Below are positions 42,864 through 53,467 of a DNA stretch of 64,000 nt, one piece after another. How positions within the stretch are numbered: position 1 is the stretch's first letter; the number at the start of each line of letters is the position of its first letter. Position numbers and translations under genes: made by a program. A model generated the notes under the pieces. That model was not told the origin of the DNA. It worked only from the letters and a program-made list of their open reading frames with translations, and searched no databases. Where the stretch lies: the NCBI RefSeq assembly GCF_001050345.1, contig NZ_LFMW01000024.1, positions 62,001-126,000 on the forward strand. Reading direction: 5' to 3'. This DNA is from Pseudomonas fildesensis (lineage in GTDB: Bacteria; Pseudomonadota; Gammaproteobacteria; Pseudomonadales; Pseudomonadaceae).

Positions 42864-44210
42864 TCAGACCACCAGGAAATGAATCTTGAATGCCGCGCCC
42901 CCTAGAGGTGAGTCACCCAGGGTCAGGCGCGCGCCGTAGCTTTCAATGATGTCCTTGACCACCGCCAGGCCGATCCCCTGCCCCGGATGCTGACGGTCCA
43001 GCCGTTCGCCCCGTTGCAAAATCCGCGCGCGCTGGTCGGGTGGCACACCGGGGCCGTCATCTTCGATGCACAGTTCAGTGCCTTCAAGGTTTTCTGCGAA
43101 GCTGATGCGCACTTCACTCAGGCACAGGCGATAGGCATTTTCCAGCAGGTTGCCGAGCATTTCGAGCAAGGCGCCCTTCTCGATGGGCACGTCGCATTCT
43201 TCCGGCAAATCGAAGGACACCGTGACACGCTTGTCGCGGTACACCTTGTCCAGCGTATCGCACAGGCTTTGCAGCACAGGTTCCAGGTGCACCTGATGGC
43301 GCACCAGGCCGCTTTTGCGCAGGCTGGCGCGCTGCAACTGGTAGCTGATCTGCTGGCTCATGCGCTCGATCTGCGATTGCAGCACCCAGGCCTGGTCGCG
43401 GTCTTCGGGGCGCTGGGCCATGTCTTCGCTCACGCCCTGCAATACCGCCAAAGGGGTTTTCAGGCTGTGGGCCAGGTCGTCGAGGGAGTCGCGGTAGCGC
43501 GCACGTTGTTCCCGTTCACTGTGCAGCAAGCGGTTAAGGGAGCCGGTGAGACGCAGCAGTTCGCGGGGGTGTTGTTCGGTGAGGCTTTCGCGGGTGCCGC
43601 CTTCGATCTGGTCGAGCTCCTGACTCAGCCGCCGCAGCGCTTGCAGGCCCCAGGTCAGGCCCAGCCACAACAAGGTCAGCAGCACCAGCAACGCCGCGCC
43701 GAAGCCCAGGTAGAGATTTTCGCGCAGGCCTTCGAGGGTCAGTTGGTATTCGCGCACCGGTTGCAGGGCGACAATACTGAACGCCGCGCTCTTGCCCCCC
43801 AGCAGCTTGACCTCCACGTCATACACGAAGAATTCCTGGCCATTGGCCTCGCGAATCCGTGCAAATTCGTTGCCGCGCCCGTCGTAGCGCGGCTTGTAGT
43901 TGATGTTTTCTTCTCGGGTAGCCCGCGAACGCCATACCAGATGGCCTTCACGGTCGTAGATATAGCCGAGCAGCCGGCTGTCGGTGAGGTTGAAACGTTC
44001 GTCGGGCAACTGCGCCGGCATCAGCAGCCGGTTGTTTTCAACCCGCGCCGCAGAAATCAATGTGGTCACATCCGACGCCAGGCGCTGCTCGATGGAGTCT
44101 TGCAACGCCAGGCTGAAAGCGCCCTGCATGGCCGGTAACAAACCCAGCATAAACAACACGGCCAGGGTGGCGGCCGCGAGCATCAAGCGCACACGTAACG
44201 AGCGAATCAA
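42864..44210 (-). CDS. phoQ: Sensor histidine kinase PhoQ
   Basis: This 448-residue membrane kinase senses low Mg2+ and cationic peptides and phosphorylates PhoP. Two transmembrane segments (about 8-28 and 170-192) flank the periplasmic sensor, which includes YKPRYDGRGNEFA, shared with P. aeruginosa PhoQ. The H-box is AHSLKTPLAVLQG, the N-box GNLLENAYRL, and the G-boxes EDDGPGVP and GQGIGLAV. It overlaps phoP by four bases (ATGA). Confidence 0.93.
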   Translation of the reverse strand: MIRSLRVRLMLAAATLAVLFMLGLLPAMQGAFSLALQDSIEQRLASDVTTLISAARVENNRLLMPAQLPDERFNLTDSRLLGYIYDREGHLVWRSRATREENINYKPRYDGRGNEFARIREANGQEFFVYDVEVKLLGGKSAAFSIVALQPVREYQLTLEGLRENLYLGFGAALLVLLTLLWLGLTWGLQALRRLSQELDQIEGGTRESLTEQHPRELLRLTGSLNRLLHSEREQRARYRDSLDDLAHSLKTPLAVLQGVSEDMAQRPEDRDQAWVLQSQIERMSQQISYQLQRASLRKSGLVRHQVHLEPVLQSLCDTLDKVYRDKRVTVSFDLPEECDVPIEKGALLEMLGNLLENAYRLCLSEVRISFAENLEGTELCIEDDGPGVPPDQRARILQRGERLDRQHPGQGIGLAVVKDIIESYGARLTLGDSPLGGAAFKIHFLVV

Positions 44211-44884
44211 CGGCAGCGCTCATTGAACAGGTAACCCAGGCCGCGCACGGTGTCGATCGGTTTGAACCCGGCAGGTCCTTCCAGCTTGCGGCGCAGGCGG
44301 CCGACCAGCACTTCAATAACGTTCGGATCACGCTCGTCGTCATCGGGGTAGAGCTGTTCCATCAAGCGGTCCTTGGCGACCACCTGTTGATGGTGGCGCA
44401 TCAGGTATTCGAGGATCCGATATTCGTAGGCCGTCAGTGCAAGCGGCTGCTCATCCAGGGACGCCTGCTTGCGATTGAGGTCGAGCAGCAAGGGCCCGGC
44501 GGTGATGGTCGACTGCGTAAACCCGCTGGAGCGGCGCAACAAGGCGTTCATCCGCGCTTCCAGTTCTTCGAACTGGAATGGCTTGACCAGGTAATCGTCG
44601 GCGCCGGAGGCCAAGCCTTCCACCTTGTCCTGCCAGTTGCCGCGGGCGGTCAGGATCAGGATCGGGAAGGTCTTGGCCTCGGTGCGCAGTTTGCGGATCA
44701 GGTCCAGGCCGCCCATGCCGGGCAGGCCCAGGTCGATGATCGCCAGGTCGTGATTGAACTGCCCGGTCTGGTACAGGGCTTCTTCGGCATTGGCCACCGC
44801 TTCGACCACATGCCCGCTGTCGGTCAGGCGGGTCATCAGGTGATGACGCAGCAGCGCCTCATCTTCCACCACCAGCAATTTCAT
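44207..44884 (-). CDS. phoP: Response regulator PhoP
   Basis: This 225-residue OmpR-type regulator begins KLLVVEDEALLRHHL. The phospho-acceptor Asp is in AIIDLGLPGMGG (about residue 51) and the conserved Lys in LVKPFQ. The winged-helix output domain ends with VRGLGYLF. I chose the ATG at 44884; an in-frame start four codons earlier lacks support. It lies 18 bases after a small periplasmic-protein gene rather than oprH. Confidence 0.94.
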   Translation of the reverse strand: MKLLVVEDEALLRHHLMTRLTDSGHVVEAVANAEEALYQTGQFNHDLAIIDLGLPGMGGLDLIRKLRTEAKTFPILILTARGNWQDKVEGLASGADDYLVKPFQFEELEARMNALLRRSSGFTQSTITAGPLLLDLNRKQASLDEQPLALTAYEYRILEYLMRHHQQVVAKDRLMEQLYPDDDERDPNVIEVLVGRLRRKLEGPAGFKPIDTVRGLGYLFNERCR

Positions 44885-44902
44885 AAGGCTCTCCAAGGCA
44901 AA

Positions 44903-45211
44903 TCAACTGTCCGACAGAGGGATATCATAGCGGCCCTGCAAGTCTTGCTGGCGCATTTTAATACCGTTGAACTGGCCGGTCAGGTGTTCATAGCCGGCGC
45001 GATAACTCGGCTGCGGGGTCGTCAGGCCCAGGGACTGGCCCCAGGGCGTCGGCTGACTGGCTGCGTCTTCGAAGCTGACACGCTGGATCAGCGTGCTGGA
45101 TTTCTTGGTTTTTTCGCTACCAAATGCCGCAAAGGCACCATCGCTGGCCTGAGCCCCGGCGGTGGCAGTGAGCATGGTTAACGCCAACATCAGCTTCTTG
45201 ATCGCAGTCAT
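44903..45211 (-). CDS. Small periplasmic protein leading the phoPQ operon
   Basis: This 102-residue protein starts with a Sec signal peptide (MTAIKKLMLALTMLTATAGAQA, shown here only as KKLMLALTMLTATAGAQA, cleavage near residue 22). The mature part of about 80 residues is polar, with Ser/Thr/Gln and no cysteines, and contains SLGLTTPQPSYRAGYEHLTG. I do not recognise a family. It is 18 bases before phoP, and four phased GTTCAG repeats lie upstream, so it is probably part of the PhoP-controlled operon. In P. aeruginosa this position holds the outer-membrane protein gene oprH, which this is not. Confidence 0.85.
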   Translation of the reverse strand: MTAIKKLMLALTMLTATAGAQASDGAFAAFGSEKTKKSSTLIQRVSFEDAASQPTPWGQSLGLTTPQPSYRAGYEHLTGQFNGIKMRQQDLQGRYDIPLSDS

Positions 45212-45263
45212 GGTGTTGCCTCATACGCGGTTAGGCTGTGGAGCCCAGACTACGCAAGTGCCC

Positions 45264-45302
45264 CTGAACTCCCCCTGAACAGGCTCTGAACCTGGCCTGA
45301 AC
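45264..45302 (-). promoter_or_regulatory. Four phased GTTCAG repeats, likely PhoP-type binding sites
   Basis: On the minus strand GTTCAG occurs four times with exactly five bases between copies (plus-strand CTGAAC at 45264, 45275, 45286 and 45297). Hexamer-N5-hexamer direct repeats on an 11-base period are the standard binding architecture of OmpR-type regulators, and GTTTA-N5-GTTTA is the enteric PhoP box. They lie about 50-90 bases before the first gene of the phoPQ operon. Confidence 0.75.
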
Positions 45303-45348
45303 CGCTGCGGACTATCCACTGGCGCGTCAACTCGGCAAAATACCGCCC

Positions 45349-46065
45349 ATGACGCCCTTACCCGCTTGCTGCACTCCACTCGACGCCCATTGGCCGCTGC
45401 CCGAACCCTTGCCGGGCACGGTGTTTCTCAGCACGCGTTTTGATCCCGCCTTGTTGGCAGCGGATGATTTCCAGCGCAGCGCCGTGCCGCCACCGGCGAG
45501 CATCCAGCGCTCGGTGGCCAAGCGCCAGGCGGAATTTCTCGCCGGCAGGTTGTGCGCCCGCGCCGCGCTGCAACGTCTCGATCACCTGGACTGCGTGCCA
45601 GCCATTGGCGAAGACCGCGCGCCAGTGTGGCCGCGGCATATCAGCGGTTCCATCACCCACAGCACCGGGCATGCTGCAGCAATTGTCGGCCACAAGGCGC
45701 AATGGCGCGGGCTGGGCATGGACCTGGAGAATGTGCTGACGCTGGAGCGGGCCGAGCGCCTGGCGGGCGAGATTCTCACCGCCAATGAGCTGCAGCGCAT
45801 GGCCAACCTGCCGCGAGATCAGATAGCCCTGCTGGTGACGCTGACGTTTTCGATTAAGGAGAGCCTGTTCAAGGCGCTTTATCCGATCGTGCAGAAGCGC
45901 TTCTACTTTGAGCATGCCGAGGTGCTGGAGTGGTCGCAGGCCGGGCATGTAAGAGTGCGGCTGCTGACGGATCTGTCGGATGAGTGGTGCCATGGCAAGG
46001 AGCTGGAGGGGCAGTTTGCGCTGGATGAGGGGCAGTTGTTGAGCCTGATAGCCGTCAGCGCTTGA
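45349..46065 (+). CDS. 4'-phosphopantetheinyl transferase (EntD/PcpS type)
   Basis: This 238-residue enzyme attaches phosphopantetheine from CoA to carrier proteins for siderophore and fatty-acid synthesis. The Sfp-family motifs are present: GSITHSTGHAAAI, GLGMDLEN (Mg2+-binding Asp and Glu) and FSIKESLFKALYP. In P. aeruginosa a single such enzyme, PcpS, serves both ACP and siderophore synthetases, and this gene occupies a similar neighbourhood. It is divergent from the phoPQ operon. Confidence 0.9.
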   Translation: MTPLPACCTPLDAHWPLPEPLPGTVFLSTRFDPALLAADDFQRSAVPPPASIQRSVAKRQAEFLAGRLCARAALQRLDHLDCVPAIGEDRAPVWPRHISGSITHSTGHAAAIVGHKAQWRGLGMDLENVLTLERAERLAGEILTANELQRMANLPRDQIALLVTLTFSIKESLFKALYPIVQKRFYFEHAEVLEWSQAGHVRVRLLTDLSDEWCHGKELEGQFALDEGQLLSLIAVSA

Positions 46066-46072
46066 TAGACAG

Positions 46073-46142
46073 CTATCGCCGGCAAGCCGGCTCCTACATG
46101 TTGGAATGCATTCCCCTGTAGGCGCTGGCTTGCCGGCGATAG
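46073..46142. repeat. REP-type inverted repeat
   Basis: CTATCGCCGGCAAGCC at 46073 returns as GGCTTGCCGGCGATAG ending at 46142, with a TCCTAC...GTAGG inner stem. It lies between two convergent genes and may end transcription from both. Confidence 0.8.
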
Positions 46143-46146
46143 GGAA

Positions 46147-47757
46147 TCAGGATTTGTCCTGGTCCCGCGGCCAGCTCAGGCTGAAACACGCCCCGCCCAA
46201 ATTGTTGCTCTTGCCGATCAACGCCCTCCCGCCGTGCCAATAAATAATCCGCCGCACAATCGACAAACCCAAACCATGCCCGCCCGAGGCGCGCGTTCGG
46301 CTGTCGTCGAGACGCAGGAACGGCGTGAAGATGCGCTCCCAGGCGCTTTCCGGCACGCCGGGGCCGTCGTCTTCCACGTCGATGCGGCAGCGTACTTGGC
46401 CGACTTGATAGCTGATCAGCACCCGGCCCTGGGCATGCCGCATGGCGTTGCTCACCAGGTTTTGCAGCGCGCGGTGCAGGTAGCGCGGCTCGGCCTCGAC
46501 CCAGGCGTCATCCCAATGCGCCGAAGACAGGCAAATACCACGGCTCACGCTGACCTGCGGACGCAGTGGCGATAATTCGCCGATCACCTGATCAAGCAAG
46601 GCATCGAGGTCTACCCGCTGGAAATTCAGCTCCGGCGCGCCCTGCTCCAATCGCGCGTAAGTGAGCATTTCGTCCACCAGGCCATCGAGATCCTGGATGT
46701 CGCTGTCCATGCCTTCCAGGTATTTGCGCCGGGCTTGGGGGGTGGCAGCGTCGCCGATCATCTCCAGGCCGAAACGCAGGCGTGCCACCGGCGTGCGCAA
46801 CTCGTGGGACACCGCGCGCACCAGTTCGCGTTGGATCGCCAGTAACTGCTGCAAGTGCTCGGCCATGCCATTAAAGGCCGCGGCCAGGCGCCCGACCGAG
46901 TCGGCACCGCGCGCCGGTACGCGCACTTCCAGGTTGCCCTTGGCAATCCGGGTGGCAGCAGCCTCAAGACCTTTGAGCCGGCGCTCCAACTGGCGCACCA
47001 GTAAATAGACGATCAGGCCGATCAGGGTCAGGCTGATCAAGGCGATCAGGATCAACCACTGCGCCGGGTACGGGTTCATTTGATACAGCGGGCCGATTTC
47101 CAGCACCCAAGGTGTCCCGACCATTCCGGCAAATACGCGAATCGAATCGCCGCCCTTGCCGAGTGCCATCACCGTATCGCCCTCTGCCACGCGCCGACGC
47201 TGGTCGTCATCCATATCGGCCTGGTCGAGAGTCATCAGGTGCATCTCGAAGCCAAAACCCTTGGCTGCCTTTATATCCGCCAAGCGTTGCGGCTGCTCGG
47301 CCACGGGGAAGCGCACCAGTTCGTCGGCCAACAGGTAAATGGTCGCACGGGCCAGTTGTTCGCTGATCTGCTGCACCTCGCCGGTGAGCACCCACTGTTC
47401 CTGTTCACTGACCAGCCGCAGCACGCGCGCCGCGTGCGGGCCGGTCTGCTCCACCAACACCTGGCCGCGTTGCAGGCGATTGCGCTGGGTCAGGTCCAGT
47501 TTGGCGTCGGCGAGGGTGCGCAGCTCCAGAGGGATGCCCAGCAAACGCTCCCACACCGCCAGGGCGCGCTGGCGCTCGATTGGGCTCATGGGCCGCAGGT
47601 TGTCGCCCATCAACGCGAAAGTGCCGTGGGCCAGGCGCTCGCGGTATTGGCCGCTGCGTACCTCGTTGAGCAGGTGCAAGGCCAGCACACCCAGCAGCGC
47701 CACGAGGATCAGCGCCGCACACATGCCGCCATAAATGCGCAGGAAGATCGAGTTCAC
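46147..47757 (-). CDS. Sensor histidine kinase, RstB-like
   Basis: This 536-residue membrane kinase starts at a GTG (47757) overlapping the regulator stop (GTGA). Two transmembrane helices (about 5-25 and 195-215) bound a periplasmic domain; a HAMP domain follows, then the H-box VSHELRTPVARLRF, N-box NLVSNAMRHA and G-boxes VEDDGPGVP and GHGLGLSIV. The open frame to 48171 only reflects overlap with the regulator. It corresponds in position to P. aeruginosa PA1158 beside nrdA, whose signal is not known. Confidence 0.88.
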   Translation of the reverse strand: MNSIFLRIYGGMCAALILVALLGVLALHLLNEVRSGQYRERLAHGTFALMGDNLRPMSPIERQRALAVWERLLGIPLELRTLADAKLDLTQRNRLQRGQVLVEQTGPHAARVLRLVSEQEQWVLTGEVQQISEQLARATIYLLADELVRFPVAEQPQRLADIKAAKGFGFEMHLMTLDQADMDDDQRRRVAEGDTVMALGKGGDSIRVFAGMVGTPWVLEIGPLYQMNPYPAQWLILIALISLTLIGLIVYLLVRQLERRLKGLEAAATRIAKGNLEVRVPARGADSVGRLAAAFNGMAEHLQQLLAIQRELVRAVSHELRTPVARLRFGLEMIGDAATPQARRKYLEGMDSDIQDLDGLVDEMLTYARLEQGAPELNFQRVDLDALLDQVIGELSPLRPQVSVSRGICLSSAHWDDAWVEAEPRYLHRALQNLVSNAMRHAQGRVLISYQVGQVRCRIDVEDDGPGVPESAWERIFTPFLRLDDSRTRASGGHGLGLSIVRRIIYWHGGRALIGKSNNLGGACFSLSWPRDQDKS

Positions 47758-48479
47758 AGCAGCATATCGGCAGCGGCTTCGGGGACGAACAAGTAGCCTT
47801 TGCTGCGGATGGTCTTGATCAGGCGCGGGTGGATGGGGTCGTCGCCGATCTTCGGGCGAATGCGCGAAATGCGCACGTCGATGGAGCGGTCCTGGCCGTC
47901 GTAGCCGATGCCGCGCAACGCGATGAAGATTTCTTCGCGAGAGAGAATGCGCCCGGCGTTCGCTACCAGCAGCCACAACAGGTCGAACTCGGCGCTGGTC
48001 AGCTCGATGCCGCCGTCGTGCAGCCAGGCCTCGCGCAGGGCGTTGTCCACCACCAGCGGGCCGAATTGCAGGCGACGCTGGTTCTCCACCACCAGCGTTT
48101 CCGCCGGCTCGCTGCGCCGCAACAGTGCCTGGATACGCGCCAACAACAGGCGCGGGCGTACGGGTTTGCACACGTAATCGTCGGCGCCCATGTCCAGGCC
48201 CAACACCTGGTCCATGTCGTCGGTGCGCGCGGTCAACATGAGGATCACCCCGTCGTAACGCTCGCGCACCTTGCGGCAGATGCTCAGGCCGTCTTCGCCG
48301 GGCAGCATCAGGTCTAGGATCACCAGGTCCGGTTGTTCGGCGATAATCCGCGCCGCCGCCAGGGCGCCGTCGCCTTCCACCGACACGCGCAGGCCGTTGC
48401 TCTCCAGGTACTCACGGGTCAACTCGGCCAATCGTTCATCGTCCTCGACGATCAGTATTTGCCAGGCTTCTTGCTCCAT
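47754..48479 (-). CDS. OmpR-family response regulator, RstA-like
   Basis: This 241-residue regulator has a receiver domain (VEDDERLAEL, phospho-Asp in VILDLMLPGEDG, Lys in VCKPVRP) and a winged-helix output domain ending in KTIRSKGYLFVPEAA. It is coupled to the kinase gene downstream and lies next to, but divergent from, nrdA, as in P. aeruginosa (PA1157). The target genes are not evident. Confidence 0.9.
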   Translation of the reverse strand: MEQEAWQILIVEDDERLAELTREYLESNGLRVSVEGDGALAAARIIAEQPDLVILDLMLPGEDGLSICRKVRERYDGVILMLTARTDDMDQVLGLDMGADDYVCKPVRPRLLLARIQALLRRSEPAETLVVENQRRLQFGPLVVDNALREAWLHDGGIELTSAEFDLLWLLVANAGRILSREEIFIALRGIGYDGQDRSIDVRISRIRPKIGDDPIHPRLIKTIRSKGYLFVPEAAADMLL

Positions 48480-48741
48480 GCGTTACCTCAACTCTAATTA
48501 TTGTTGAAATGGGGGGACGCCTACATTTGTCATCTGGCGCAGACAAAATGTAGCCGATTGTAGCCATGCCCCAACCCTCCAGCACAAGCCGGGAAATGCA
48601 TTCGGTGATCGCGTTTTTTTGTGATAGGGTTCGCGCCCTCAAAAATCCAACCCGCTGTTTTTATCTTGGAATATTCGGTGACAAACGGCTTAATCCAGCA
48701 GCACTGCGGCCTACACGGGTGTTCCACGTTTCATACACATT

Positions 48742-48762
48742 TTACCCACAGCGTTATCCACA
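48742..48762 (+). promoter_or_regulatory. Tandem DnaA boxes upstream of nrdA
   Basis: TTATCCACA at 48754-48762 is a perfect DnaA box, and TTACCCACA at 48742-48750 differs at one base. They are 12 bases apart. DnaA controls nrdAB in E. coli, so timing of nucleotide reduction with replication is a reasonable inference. Confidence 0.65.
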
Positions 48763-48791
48763 GGTCTTGCGTTGCGAAGCATCCCAAAACG

Positions 48792-48832
48792 CATTATCTT
48801 GTACCTCGGCGCTAAAAAAACCCTACATGTAG
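48792..48832 (+). promoter_or_regulatory. Paired NrdR boxes upstream of nrdA
   Basis: CTACATGTAG (48823-48832), inside the palindrome AAACCCTACATGTAGGGTTT, and CATTATCTTG (48792-48801) both resemble the NrdR core CWATATATWG. They are exactly 31 bases apart, the spacing of paired NrdR sites. NrdR represses ribonucleotide reductase genes when bound to dATP. Confidence 0.7.
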
Positions 48833-48846
48833 GGTTTTGAGCGAAA

Positions 48847-48902
48847 AGACCAAACACAAATCAGACAAGAAACTCAAGCCCTTTCTTGCTCCTGTTTGGT
48901 CT
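48847..48902 (+). other. Long stem-loop in the nrdA leader
   Basis: AGACCAAACA (48847-48856) pairs with TGTTTGGTCT (48893-48902), and CAAGAAA (48866-48872) with TTTCTTG (48882-48888) inside it. There is no T run, so it is more likely an mRNA structure or a regulator site than a terminator. The rest of 48480-49206 holds no convincing gene. Confidence 0.5.
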
Positions 48903-49206
48903 AAAACCAGCATTTTTTGAAAGCCCAAACCGCTCAAGCGGATGGCAACCGGTTTCAAGCCTCAAGGGCAGAAAGCGGTACGGGTGTTGCAGTGCTTGAA
49001 CCTGGCAACTGTCACCCATCAGGAATACGGCGAAGGGCTTTTAAGCTCCAAACCGAAGACTTCGGCATGGAAGCGGCGCGATGAGCTCCCTTCCTCCTGT
49101 CCCGAGGTTGTTATGCCAGGCCCAGGCCTGCTGTAAGTGCTTCAGGACGGAACGGTGGGCACCGTGATGGTGCCCAAATAAATATAGAATGTGGAGACAA
49201 CCCCCC

Positions 49207-52104
<2,898 letters not shown>

Positions 52105-52141
52105 GCTGAGCCGGTCCCGGGCTTGAACGCCCGGGATTGAA

Positions 52142-52182
52142 AAACCGATAAACCCCTGCTGCTGAGGGTTTATCGGTTTTTT
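52142..52182. terminator. Terminator between nrdA and the hrp-box gene
   Basis: AAACCGATAAACCC and GGGTTTATCGGTTT form a 14-base stem with a ten-base loop, then a T run. It ends nrdA on the plus strand and lies just past the stop of the convergent gene at 52198. Confidence 0.9.
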
Positions 52183-52197
52183 TCGTTTAGCGACCCG

Positions 52198-53298
52198 TTA
52201 GAGAAACGCGTACGCGATACCCTGCTTGGGCGCACCGCCTCGCCGTCCCCACAACTCGACTCGGCCATCAATTACCGCCATTGAATGCCTGTCGTAGGCC
52301 ACGACCCCCAGCTTGCCATTCCCGAGCTCATTGCTCGAAGATCGCCTGTAAAGCCCCTTCAACCCCAGGCGATCCAACGCTTCATGGGGCATTTCGCCGT
52401 TGTTCAAGCTTTGCATGGCATGGGCAAAACTCCTTTTCGCATCATTAGGGTTGTCGTCCAGGCCATTTCCCTCCAACTGGGCACGCTTGGCACTCGCTGC
52501 GAACATAAAGTTGGCATCGGTCATCATGGACGGGTTATCACCCTTAAACTGTGCGTATCTGGCCGCGTGCTTCAGTTCATCCTTGGACAATTGCAGTTCG
52601 AACCCATCCCGCATTTTCACGTTATAGCCACCCTCCGTCTCTTTCACGTCTTTAAATACATCAGTGGGTTTCTGACCAAACTTCATCATTGCGCCCTTTA
52701 TCGCTGAAACGGTGACGCAATTGCCGTCAGGCCCTTGGCTGAACCCACTCCAGATATTGTCCGGCTTTTTCCCTGGATTACTTGCATCGGGCCTGTAGTT
52801 GAAATGCTTGGAGCCCTCGGTAATCGGCAGGTTAGTCATGGGCTCGCTAGGGCCAAAACCACCTGGATTGACCGTATGGCCACGGCCACCACCACCACCA
52901 CCACCACCACCACCACCACCACCACCACCTGGCTTAGGGCCGGGAGCTGGCGCTGGCGCTGGCGCTGGCGGCGTCGCGTCTTCTTCAGGAAACAGCAGCT
53001 TTATCAATTGCCGAAGAAATTCGCGAAACTGTTCGGACTCCACTTCGTCAATAAGCGTGCGGAGGACCTCCTTGAATTTCTCATCGCCCAGCTTTTCGCG
53101 CAGCTCATTCAACGTGTCCCGCACGTCCCTGGCCGTTTGGGGCTTCGAAGTTTGCTCTGCATCGAACAACTCATTGAGCAACTTCTTGACGGTCGACACG
53201 TCAGTTGCAGGCTCAACGACGGTCGGCGCCCCTCGTTCCATGCCCGGCACAAACCTCATACCCGCACTATCCGACCTCAACACCCCTGAACTCCACAT
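52198..53298 (-). CDS. Candidate type III-secreted effector with cysteine-protease-like domain
   Basis: This 366-residue protein has no signal peptide. Residues 34-106 are helical and charged; 110-123 are Pro/Ala-rich; 124-138 are fifteen glycines; 160-366 form a compact domain. In that domain Cys194 (GPDGNCVTVSAIK), His338 (DRHSMAVIDGR) and Asp344 could form a papain-like triad, but this is a guess from pattern. A good hrp box lies 47 bases upstream. Part of the gene (52501-52680) is 47% G+C by hand count, against about 60% in a sampled line of nrdA. I do not recognise the family. The early Asp10 is unlike many Pseudomonas syringae effectors. Confidence 0.75.
   Translation of the reverse strand: MWSSGVLRSDSAGMRFVPGMERGAPTVVEPATDVSTVKKLLNELFDAEQTSKPQTARDVRDTLNELREKLGDEKFKEVLRTLIDEVESEQFREFLRQLIKLLFPEEDATPPAPAPAPAPGPKPGGGGGGGGGGGGGGGRGHTVNPGGFGPSEPMTNLPITEGSKHFNYRPDASNPGKKPDNIWSGFSQGPDGNCVTVSAIKGAMMKFGQKPTDVFKDVKETEGGYNVKMRDGFELQLSKDELKHAARYAQFKGDNPSMMTDANFMFAASAKRAQLEGNGLDDNPNDAKRSFAHAMQSLNNGEMPHEALDRLGLKGLYRRSSSNELGNGKLGVVAYDRHSMAVIDGRVELWGRRGGAPKQGIAYAFL
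52888..52929. repeat. ACC trinucleotide microsatellite (14 units) encoding polyglycine
   Basis: Fourteen perfect ACC units on the plus strand are fourteen GGT codons on the minus strand and, with one GGC, encode Gly124-138 of the candidate effector. Slippage would change linker length without breaking the reading frame. Confidence 0.95.
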
Positions 53299-53344
53299 CC
53301 CCCGCCCTCCCCATTGATTGTTGAGCCTCCTGGGCCCTGACCGA

Positions 53345-53373
53345 TCAGTGGTGAAGCGCCATGGGTGCGTTCC
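53345..53373 (-). promoter_or_regulatory. hrp box (HrpL-type promoter)
   Basis: On the minus strand GGAACG (53373-53368), 16 bases, then CCACTGA (53351-53345) matches the HrpL consensus GGAACC-N15/16-CCACNNA with one mismatch. It lies 47 bases before the ATG of the candidate effector on the same strand. Confidence 0.7.
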
Positions 53374-53420
53374 CGCCCATGCATGTCAGCTAGTAACTCG
53401 ATTCTCCTTTTTCGCCGCCC

Positions 53421-53455
53421 ACAAAAAAGCCCCTCTTGTGAGGGGCTTTTTGTGG
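53421..53455. terminator. Terminator downstream of flgE
   Basis: ACAAAAAAGCCCCTC and GAGGGGCTTTTTGT form a symmetrical stem with T runs on both strands, 13 bases past the flgE stop. It also separates flgE from the hrp-box gene. Confidence 0.88.
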
Positions 53456-53467
53456 AGCGTTATCGCA

